Shown here: positions 24,218 to 28,883 of the stretch, piece by piece
Position numbering within the stretch: the first letter of the stretch is position 1
Layout: every line of letters begins with the position of its first letter
Origin: a virus
IMG/VR virus record: IMGVR_UViG_3300021373_003046
Location: 1-28,883 of that record
Strand: one strand, 5' to 3'
Length of the DNA stretch: 28,883 nt
The notes under the pieces: model-generated
Told to the model about the DNA's origin: nothing
The model's input: only the letters and a program-made list of their open reading frames with translations
Database searches by the model: none
Made by a program: the position numbers and the translations under genes

Positions 24218-25113
24218 TCCTCTGCGGCGAGTTTGGAGAAGAACGACATTGTATCTTCGTCGTCGTCTGCCACCGCTGCTCGAGGCTCTGGCGCCGGAGA
24301 TGATCGCATTGGCGCAGGTTCACGTACCGGTTCCATCTCGTGTGCTGTCGGACGCTCATCACGCCAGTTTGAAGTCGATTCTCCAAGAACCATCTGAAGA
24401 CGCGCCTTCAACTCATCATAAGTCTTGTAATTCGCAGGATCAGTAAACTCGTTCAAGTCATACAGACCGTTGTAAATTACTTCGAGTTGATCATCGTCAC
24501 CGTTCAGAAGAGGTGCGGGTGATGCGAACTCAGACTTATCGTAGTTGCGGTATCCCTCAACGTTTCGGATCTTCAACTTGAATGAAGCACCTTCCCAGAA
24601 GTCGAATGGATCGACCGGAGTTTCGTCTTGGAATTGCGGTTGCATCATATCCATCAACTTGTCAAAGATCTTCTTACCGAATGTGTATAAGAATACCTTG
24701 CCTTCGTTCTCAGGATTAGATGGGTCTGACTCAACATAGATGTTGGTCACATAGTGAAGACGACGCTTACGTTCACGAACGAGTGCGCGGAGTTCATCTG
24801 ACTCAGTCGCCCAGTCAGCACTGTTCATTTCTGAAACAGGATCTTGTTGACCGATAGATGTCAGTGACTTCTCAATATACCATTGACCGGTGGGGCCTTT
24901 GAAACCGTGATCCCAGTAACGAACGAACGGGACTTCGCCTGCTCGTGCGGGTAGGAATCGAATGACAGCATAACCGTTGCCCGCCTTGTCAACCGTAGGT
25001 TTCCATTGACGTTCATCGATGTATGATGACTTATCTTTTTTGGTTTCGGGGTTTGCTGCTGCAACCAAGTCAGCGATAGAATTACGGTTGCGTTTTAGAT
25101 CTGCAAAAGACAT
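24214..25113 (-). CDS. 32: Single-stranded DNA-binding protein gp32, cysteine-free
   Basis: The product has 299 residues (T4 gp32 has 301). The N-terminal ADLKRNRNSIADLVAA recalls the 'LAST' co-operativity segment. The core keeps NGYAVIRFLPARAGEVPFVR, HGFKGPTGQWYIEKSL, NPENEGKVFLYTFGKKIFDK, LMDMMQPQF, PVDPFDFWEGASFKLK and GYRNYDKSEFA, the OB fold that coats replication intermediates. The C-terminus is acidic (DDDEDTMSFFSKLAAED), the usual docking tail for replication partners. T4 gp32 holds zinc with one His and three Cys; this protein has no cysteine at all, and the aligned segment reads SLTSIGQQDPVSEM. A good AGAGGA site lies upstream. It is the last gene of the leftward group and ends on the tape measure stop. 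Confidence 0.92.
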   Translation of the reverse strand: MSFADLKRNRNSIADLVAAANPETKKDKSSYIDERQWKPTVDKAGNGYAVIRFLPARAGEVPFVRYWDHGFKGPTGQWYIEKSLTSIGQQDPVSEMNSADWATESDELRALVRERKRRLHYVTNIYVESDPSNPENEGKVFLYTFGKKIFDKLMDMMQPQFQDETPVDPFDFWEGASFKLKIRNVEGYRNYDKSEFASPAPLLNGDDDQLEVIYNGLYDLNEFTDPANYKTYDELKARLQMVLGESTSNWRDERPTAHEMEPVREPAPMRSSPAPEPRAAVADDDEDTMSFFSKLAAED

Positions 25114-25148
25114 ATGAGTTTCCTCTGTATAGTTTCTAGTTTGTTTGT

Positions 25149-25167
25149 TGTCACTGTATACGTGACA
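25149..25167 (-). promoter_or_regulatory. Hairpin/operator-like inverted repeat upstream of gp32
   Basis: TGTCAC and GTGACA form a 6-bp perfect inverted repeat around a 7-nt centre that holds the palindrome GTATAC, 36-54 nt before the gp32 ATG. A TATACT hexamer lies just upstream on the minus strand (without a clear -35). T4 gp32 represses its own translation through a structure in this part of its leader, so the repeat could be an autoregulatory element or an operator. I have no further evidence. Confidence 0.35.
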
Positions 25168-25185
25168 TAGTATATAGTACCAAAA

Positions 25186-25569
25186 CTATTCGGACTTTTC
25201 AAGGGGTTTCCAAATAGAATCGGCAGTATATACAAACGACCCTAAGCATTCCTTATCCCACTGGTGTGGTTCAATTAGGCTTATGATCGGATTACCTTCA
25301 ACAAGGTAAAGATGGTATGTCACCCCAACACGGGGGACAAAGTTGTACGATGCGTTGTAAAGATAGTCGTTTATCTTTGAGAGTTCCACTAGATTCTGAT
25401 ATTCCTGATTGAGTAGTTCTAATTTGTTCTCGAAATAATTACGTGCGAGTGACCCTCGTTCTGTCTGAAACAGTTTCGTATCAGGCAGTTCGATTGGTGG
25501 TGCGGCGTTGTTGTCGCCATAGGTAAGTAACGCACGTTTTTTAGTCAATGGGTAAGACCGAATCGCCAC
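25186..25569 (-). CDS. DUF2452 family protein
   Basis: The product has 127 residues. It shows the DUF2452 pattern: LTYGDNNAAPPIELPD near the start, a helical middle (RNYFENKLELLNQEYQNLVE), and the conserved end YNFVPRVGVTYHLYL, ISLIEPHQWDKECLGSFVYT, SIWKPLEK. The beta-rich C-terminal half looks like a small barrel. The family is known from phages and bacteria without an assigned role. The gene overlaps gp33 by 29 nt and lies just before gp32. In T4 the same slot between 33 and 32 holds the helicase loader gene 59. No similarity to gp59 is visible, so the shared position may be coincidence. Confidence 0.8.
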   Translation of the reverse strand: MAIRSYPLTKKRALLTYGDNNAAPPIELPDTKLFQTERGSLARNYFENKLELLNQEYQNLVELSKINDYLYNASYNFVPRVGVTYHLYLVEGNPIISLIEPHQWDKECLGSFVYTADSIWKPLEKSE

Positions 25570-25795
25570 CCTGAATATATCGTAGACGTTTCGCGTCAGC
25601 CTCCAGTTTGTCTTTAATCACCGGACTGATATATTTCTTAGCGTCTTCGGGTTCAATCTTGTGTTTCTCGCAAAGATGAATGATAGCATCAAGATAGTTC
25701 AACGAGAGATTTCGCACTGCGTCCTCAATCATCACCTGAAATCGTTTCTTGGTCATCACCAAGTCTTGTATCTGACTGTCGTCTTTTATTTCCAT
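25541..25795 (-). CDS. 33: Late promoter transcription accessory protein gp33
   Basis: The product has 84 residues (T4 gp33 has 112). The helix-rich core FQVMIEDAVRNLSLNYLDAI, IHLCEKHKIEPEDAKKYIS and VIKDKLEADAKRL matches the gp33 pattern in cyanophage-type phages. Gp33 binds the RNA polymerase flap and the sliding clamp and couples late transcription to replication. The TATAAATA late boxes in this window are its expected targets. The T4 clamp-binding tail is not obvious; the C-terminus here is GGDSVLPID. It overlaps its upstream neighbour by 10 nt and DUF2452 by 29 nt. Confidence 0.78.
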   Translation of the reverse strand: MEIKDDSQIQDLVMTKKRFQVMIEDAVRNLSLNYLDAIIHLCEKHKIEPEDAKKYISPVIKDKLEADAKRLRYIQGGDSVLPID

Positions 25796-26451
25796 ATCAT
25801 ACCTAAGTCGGGGTAGTAGACACCCTTGGTTCGTTTCGCAAGGCCTTCTTCGTCATATGCACGTGCCACACAGATTGGCACAGACTTATACTCACGATTC
25901 AAACCATAGTGAGAGTCTAACCAGACACCGGTTCTCAGGTAAGTCTGCATATTAGACACATAATGTTTTGACAAAAGATCTGTGTTCTTTTTCCAAGCAC
26001 TGATCCACAACTTCACCTTGTCGGGGTGTAACTTGTGATCCTCATCCAACTCAGAAACCGATGGATGTATTGCCGGTTCGTAGAACATCCTTTCCCGAAG
26101 ATCTCCACCCTTTTCGATCAAAGGTAGAATGACCTCACGTAAGGCCTTCTCGACTCTCTCAGGCATAAACCCTAGTTGTATTGCCTTCCAACCATGTTTC
26201 GCCATTGATGCGAGATAGACATCCGGTAGTTGAGATATATCAACACCCCAACCACTTTCGGTCTTTATCCACTTTTTTATCGAGTGCATATACTCACGAT
26301 CCGACACTTCATAGTGTACAAAATCTTCGCACTGAAGAAAAGCGTTGTACCGATCCTGTTCGGTTTTTGCCTTACGCAAACGATCCCACTTGGGTTCGGG
26401 TATCAGTGTCGCTTTTTTCTTTGGAGTTGGTCTCTTAATCCGTGCTGCCAT
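25786..26451 (-). CDS. Conserved T4-like phage protein of unknown function
   Basis: The product has 221 residues from ATG 26451. It is basic at the N-terminus (ARIKRPTPKKK), then has EDFVHYEVSDREYMHSIKKW, IKTESGWGVDISQLPDVYL, MAKHGWKAIQLGFMPE, MQTYLRTGVWLDSHYGLNRE and TKGVYYPDLGMIW. Trp and Tyr are frequent. I recall this set of motifs in the replication region of marine T4-like phages but know no function. A longer frame back to TTG 26493 exists; I prefer the ATG because it matches the basic start and overlaps the previous stop by only 17 nt. It is located where T4 has dsbA, upstream of gene 33, but shows no resemblance I can defend. Confidence 0.75.
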   Translation of the reverse strand: MAARIKRPTPKKKATLIPEPKWDRLRKAKTEQDRYNAFLQCEDFVHYEVSDREYMHSIKKWIKTESGWGVDISQLPDVYLASMAKHGWKAIQLGFMPERVEKALREVILPLIEKGGDLRERMFYEPAIHPSVSELDEDHKLHPDKVKLWISAWKKNTDLLSKHYVSNMQTYLRTGVWLDSHYGLNREYKSVPICVARAYDEEGLAKRTKGVYYPDLGMIWK

Positions 26452-26647
26452 CTTCAAACAATCCGCACCAGTTACAAGCTTTACCCTTCTCAATATTCAT
26501 CACTGCACGTTCTTTTGCACACTCGTGACGCCACATATCGTAGGGTCTCTCTAATGGGTTTTCGCTCTCAAAAATCTTATCCCAGTTGTCGGCAAAGACT
26601 TTGTGATCAACCGAAAACGGGCGTGGTTTCGATCCCTTTCCGCTCAT
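26435..26647 (-). CDS. Small conserved phage protein, 'MSGKGSKPRPFSV' type
   Basis: The product has 70 residues from ATG 26647, preceded by GGTGG. The first residues SGKGSKPRPFSVDHKVFADN and WDKIFESENP, and the later KGKACNWCGLFEDG, are a recurrent phage protein with a single CxxC near the C-terminus. A longer frame reaches further upstream, but that part overlaps the neighbouring gene and is low-quality sequence, so the ATG before SGKGSK is the likely start. The function is unknown. A dimer sharing zinc through CNWC is possible but not shown. It overlaps both neighbours by 17-41 nt. Confidence 0.78.
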   Translation of the reverse strand: MSGKGSKPRPFSVDHKVFADNWDKIFESENPLERPYDMWRHECAKERAVMNIEKGKACNWCGLFEDGSTD

Positions 26648-27194
26648 ATGTTTTCCACCATTCAGGTTTATCTCGTCGTGTCCACTTCGCAAACGCACGT
26701 TTGTCCTCCCAGTAGAATTGACGATAGGATGTAAGTGAATCACCCTCAACAATGCAATGTGGATACTGCGCCATTGCGGGGGTGGGTTGTGTAAATGGTG
26801 CGTCACTGATACCAGATGGAGGCAATAACAGAATGTACTCCAGTTTTAGTTTGGTTAGGTGTTCGCGACCGTAACGGTATGTATACTCTTCACAAAGTTG
26901 TGTCCAGAGTTCATACAACCAGTTATAGTTTGCAGCTGACTCACGCACCCATTTTGCGGATGGGTGGTTTACATGGCACGCCTTGTACAGTTCGTTGTTC
27001 ATAAATGAGTCGGGATGCATAAATCGTTTGATACGTCGACCAGCAGTGGTACGACCTTCCCACTCGTGACCGTCAATCACGCGGTGAGCAGTTGACATCA
27101 ACTGTGCATACTCGATAATCATTTTGACAACGTGTTTGTCAACGTGTTGTTGAGCGCAAACTAATGGATCTGGATCAAGATAAAAAATGTTCAT
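26607..27194 (-). CDS. Conserved phage protein, 'MNIFYLD' type, function unknown
   Basis: The product has 195 residues. The start MNIFYLDPDPLVCAQQHVDK and HVVKMIIEYAQLMSTAHRVI, the middle NHPSAKWVRESAANYNWLYE, and the end YRQFYWEDKRAFAKWTRRDK are a set of motifs I know from many large phage genomes. Conserved Asp, Cys and His near the N-terminus (D7, C13, H17, H21) and later Trp/Arg residues suggest a binding or enzymatic site, but I cannot assign a reaction. A link to DNA repair is sometimes implied by neighbours in other phages and should be treated as guesswork. It overlaps the methyltransferase-like gene by 20 nt. Confidence 0.75.
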   Translation of the reverse strand: MNIFYLDPDPLVCAQQHVDKHVVKMIIEYAQLMSTAHRVIDGHEWEGRTTAGRRIKRFMHPDSFMNNELYKACHVNHPSAKWVRESAANYNWLYELWTQLCEEYTYRYGREHLTKLKLEYILLLPPSGISDAPFTQPTPAMAQYPHCIVEGDSLTSYRQFYWEDKRAFAKWTRRDKPEWWKTYERKGIETTPVFG

Positions 27195-27849
27195 AATTAG
27201 ACTTGTATAAATGTAGTATTGATTTTGTCACAAAATCTTTCACGGGATAATGCTGAGTATACTCTATCTCTTCTAACAATTCAAGGTGTGGATGTTCAGA
27301 TACAACTTGTTGTACATCTTCACCTTCCATGTTGTCAATCAGAATGTAGGGTATCTCTAACTGCAAACACGATAACAGGTCTGTCTTAGCTCCATCATAT
27401 TTGTGTTCACCGTCAATGAACGCATAATCAAAAACACCAACGTCGTGATCACTCACTGCGTAAACCGACGATCTCTTATAAAACTGGTACCGGTCACCGT
27501 AGTACAGTCTACCCAAATCGCACCAAGCAACTCTAGGTATTTTTTTCTGTAGTTCTTCTGGATCTGGGTGCCTCCAAAGATCTGACCATGTGCTCCATGC
27601 GACAGGATCATAAGTATGAATGGTTGCGTTAGGGAAAGTCTCAAGTTGCATTGACGCACTGTAACCCATACAATGTCCGAACTCTAAAATCTGTTTCGCA
27701 TCACCTACGTGGGGTTTGATACTGTTTTCAAACCAATCAAATAGTTCATCGGTGTGAGGTAGGAATCCCCACATCTGACCACGCAAAAGAGTCAGATTTC
27801 TCCATATAGCTGGAGATCGACTGCTGATTCTAGTCGATATGTCGATCAA
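27175..27849 (-). CDS. Class I SAM-dependent methyltransferase-like protein
   Basis: The product has 224 residues from TTG 27849. Motif I is ILEFGHCMGYSASMQLE (about residues 54-70), followed by an acidic strand end (IHTYDPVA), a second D-rich strand (FDYAFIDGEHKYDGAKTDLL) and PYILIDNMEG, the order of strands in Methyltransf_24-type enzymes. The glycine loop E-F-G-H-C-M-G departs from the usual ExGxGxG but keeps the two outer glycines. The substrate is unknown; small molecules, glycans and DNA are all possible. Start choice: TTG 27849 has GGAGAG upstream at good spacing, while the longer TTG 27873 does not and would overlap the small membrane gene by 44 nt. The first in-frame ATG lies inside the fold. 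Confidence 0.72.
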   Translation of the reverse strand: MIDISTRISSRSPAIWRNLTLLRGQMWGFLPHTDELFDWFENSIKPHVGDAKQILEFGHCMGYSASMQLETFPNATIHTYDPVAWSTWSDLWRHPDPEELQKKIPRVAWCDLGRLYYGDRYQFYKRSSVYAVSDHDVGVFDYAFIDGEHKYDGAKTDLLSCLQLEIPYILIDNMEGEDVQQVVSEHPHLELLEEIEYTQHYPVKDFVTKSILHLYKSNYEHFLS

Positions 27850-27973
27850 GGAATTTCTCTCCGCGTTTGTCAACCCACGTTGCGATGTCGTAGATCGCAG
27901 AGATCAACATATAAAACAAATCCCACATTAGTGCAAGTGGGAATATCAATGCCAGTTTAAGATATCTTTTCAT
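27830..27973 (-). CDS. 47-residue single-pass membrane protein
   Basis: The ATG overlaps the dCMP deaminase stop as ATGA, with GGAGAAG just upstream inside that gene. The product is MKRYLKLALIFPLALMWDLF, then YMLISAIYDIATWVDK and a charged end RGEKFLDRHID. Residues 5-31 are hydrophobic after a KR start, so a membrane segment with the C-terminus outside the lipid is expected. It ends 20 nt inside the methyltransferase-like gene. Function unknown. The tight overlap and good ribosome site argue that it is expressed. Confidence 0.68.
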   Translation of the reverse strand: MKRYLKLALIFPLALMWDLFYMLISAIYDIATWVDKRGEKFLDRHID

Positions 27974-28440
27974 AGCTTCTCCAATTGGATACCGCACTGT
28001 TTTAAGAATTCTTTACCACTACCCTTCGAAGATTCATAATCCTCTTGATAGTACACCGTATTTATCCCCGTCTGGTGAATCAACTTTCCACACTCGATAC
28101 AAGGCATATGAGTACAGAACAAACTCGCACCCTCACCCGACTCAGTAGACCGTGCGAGTTTGGTGATTGCGTTTGCTTCTGCGTGTAGGACTTCGGGTTT
28201 GGTGTACCAGTCGCCATAGACATCCAGATCTTCGCCTGCCACATCAAACATCACACCTTCGTTGGGTTTCCACTCTTCGCAGTTGTTATCCCATCCAGAA
28301 GGGGTGCCATTGTAGCCTACGGAAATGATGCGATCATCCTTGACGACAACCGCACCAACTCGTTTCTTTCTTGCCGTGGACAGTTCTGCGGTCTTCTCCG
28401 CGATGTCCATATAGTAATACCGATACTTACTCTTTACCAT
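27970..28440 (-). CDS. cd: Deoxycytidylate (dCMP) deaminase
   Basis: The product has 156 residues. It converts dCMP to dUMP and so feeds dTMP synthesis during phage DNA replication. Zinc site: His86-Ala-Glu88 (VLHAEANAI) and Pro113-Cys114...Cys117 (HMPCIECGKLI); Glu88 is the proton carrier. The substrate pocket motifs RKKRVGAVVVKDDRIISVGY and NGTPSGWDNNCE are present. The family is about 150-190 residues, so it is full length. A clear GGAG precedes ATG 28440. In T4 the enzyme is allosterically controlled by dCTP and dTTP; whether that holds here is not visible. The gene is coupled to the small membrane gene that follows. Confidence 0.93.
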   Translation of the reverse strand: MVKSKYRYYYMDIAEKTAELSTARKKRVGAVVVKDDRIISVGYNGTPSGWDNNCEEWKPNEGVMFDVAGEDLDVYGDWYTKPEVLHAEANAITKLARSTESGEGASLFCTHMPCIECGKLIHQTGINTVYYQEDYESSKGSGKEFLKQCGIQLEKL

Positions 28441-28442
28441 GA

Positions 28443-28646
28443 CTACTCCTTATCAAAAAAGTCAGCAGGTTTCAACTCATTGTACAATTCACAGGCCTCA
28501 GACCGGAAACCCTCAACAGTGAGTCTCTCAATCTCGGCCTCGATTCGTTCTCGTTCGACCATACCGCGTTTGTAATACCGTTGGTCATCTGAGTATGTAT
28601 AGTACCAGTCATGAGACTCCAACATTTCTTTCAAATCTTCTAACAT
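28443..28646 (-). CDS. Small charged protein of unknown function
   Basis: The product has 67 residues rich in Glu, Arg, Tyr and Asp: EDLKEMLESHDWYYTYSDDQ, RYYKRG, then the helix VERERIEAEIERLTVEGF. Probably two helices. It starts in a TAATG overlap with the preceding gene and ends 2 nt before the dCMP deaminase ATG, so it belongs to the same transcript. I recognise no family. Confidence 0.62.
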   Translation of the reverse strand: MLEDLKEMLESHDWYYTYSDDQRYYKRGMVERERIEAEIERLTVEGFRSEACELYNELKPADFFDKE

Positions 28647-28831
28647 TACGCAATCCCCATAATGATACCAATTCGTTTCTGCTTGTTGACATTCACTGTC
28701 ACTGTAGAACCAACTGAACGTTCAGCTTCACCGACCATATCAAGATAGGTCAGCTCTTCTAACACTCGTTTACCGTACTTGGTAAACTCGACCAAATAGG
28801 TTCGCCAAATATATTCAGGTCTTACAAACAT
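28646..28831 (-). CDS. Small protein of unknown function
   Basis: The product has 61 residues: FVRPEYIWRTYLVEFTKYG, then LEELTYLDMVGEAERSVGST and VTVNVNKQKRIGIIMGIA. The C-terminal half is beta-like with alternating Val/Ile. Its ATG overlaps the previous stop by one base (TAATG) and its own stop overlaps the next start in the same way. No family recognised. Tight packing in an operon of real genes is the main support. Confidence 0.6.
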   Translation of the reverse strand: MFVRPEYIWRTYLVEFTKYGKRVLEELTYLDMVGEAERSVGSTVTVNVNKQKRIGIIMGIA

Positions 28832-28883
28832 TACGCGACCTCCATCATTGCTTCAAGTTCGTCGAACTGTTCGTCGATACCGT
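28831..28883 (-). CDS. C-terminal end of an upstream gene (partial)
   Basis: The last 16 codons of an open minus-strand frame, ending GIDEQFDELEAMMEVA and a TAA that overlaps the next ATG by one base. The body lies beyond the right edge. The acidic helical end gives no family hint. Confidence 0.5.
   Translation of the reverse strand, partial: GIDEQFDELEAMMEVA

Noticed and set aside
26452-26493. TTG start giving 14 more residues to the unknown 221-residue protein
   Set aside because: TTG without a clear ribosome site and a larger overlap with the previous gene; the ATG at 26451 fits better.
26230-26715. 161-residue plus-strand frame opposite the replication genes
   Set aside because: Shadow of three overlapping minus-strand genes with recognisable motifs; no supporting start signal.
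26648-26806. N-terminal extension of the 'MSGKGSK' gene to 123 residues
   Set aside because: The extra part lies wholly inside the neighbouring gene in another frame, has low-quality composition, and the ATG before SGKGSK has GGTGG upstream.
1-28883. tRNA genes, CRISPR arrays, insertion sequences or attachment sites
   Set aside because: No cloverleaf-like block, regularly spaced direct repeats, transposase frames or integrase were seen. Intergenic spaces are too short to hold them.

Overview
This window is part of a T4-superfamily myovirus genome. By protein wording it resembles the marine, cyanophage-type branch: gp8 carries an inserted beta-repeat region, there is a DUF4815 giant protein, gp32 lacks cysteines, and small proteins of the 'MSGKGSKPRPFSV' and 'RYVPVEGH' types are present. 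The host cannot be read from the sequence. I see no photosynthesis genes, tRNAs, integrase, IS elements or CRISPR arrays. The DNA is almost wholly coding, with 1-30 nt gaps and many ATGA or TAATG overlaps.

Region 1 (1-19233, minus strand, transcribed right to left) is the baseplate module. In transcription order it holds a tail-tube cap/initiator (gp48/gp54 family), wedge gp53, a gp27-like hub, a gp5-type OB domain joined to a lysozyme-like domain, a long coiled-coil protein ending in a zinc amidase, a gp5-C-terminus/VgrG-type beta-helix spike, an unrecognised 206-residue protein, gp25, gp6, gp8, a 1,812-residue DUF4815 protein, a small coiled-coil protein and a tail/fibre protein that runs off the left edge. 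T4-type late promoters (TATAAATA) precede the first gene, gp25 and gp8, and a near match precedes the left-edge gene. The T4 gp5 roles (OB collar, wall hydrolase, needle) are spread over three polypeptides.

Region 2 (19284-24217, plus strand) diverges from a 50-nt promoter region. It encodes the gp4 head-completion nuclease-fold protein, a 48-residue DUF6356 protein, an uncharacterised 193-residue protein, a gp19/gp54-family tube protein, the zinc-ribbon hub chaperone gp26, a gp51-like frame and the tail tape measure. The gp51-like frame has no good start of its own. It lies in the -1 frame after a run of eight T at the gp26 stop codon, followed after four bases by a long bulged stem. This looks like a programmed -1 frameshift just upstream of the tape measure gene, as in other tailed phages, and it is the most notable observation here.

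Region 3 (24214-28883, minus strand) is a replication/nucleotide module that converges on the tape measure gene with overlapping stop codons. It holds gp32 single-strand DNA-binding protein, a DUF2452 protein, the late-transcription co-activator gp33, three conserved phage proteins of unknown role, a SAM-dependent methyltransferase-like protein, a 47-residue membrane protein, dCMP deaminase and three small genes of unknown function, the last one partial.
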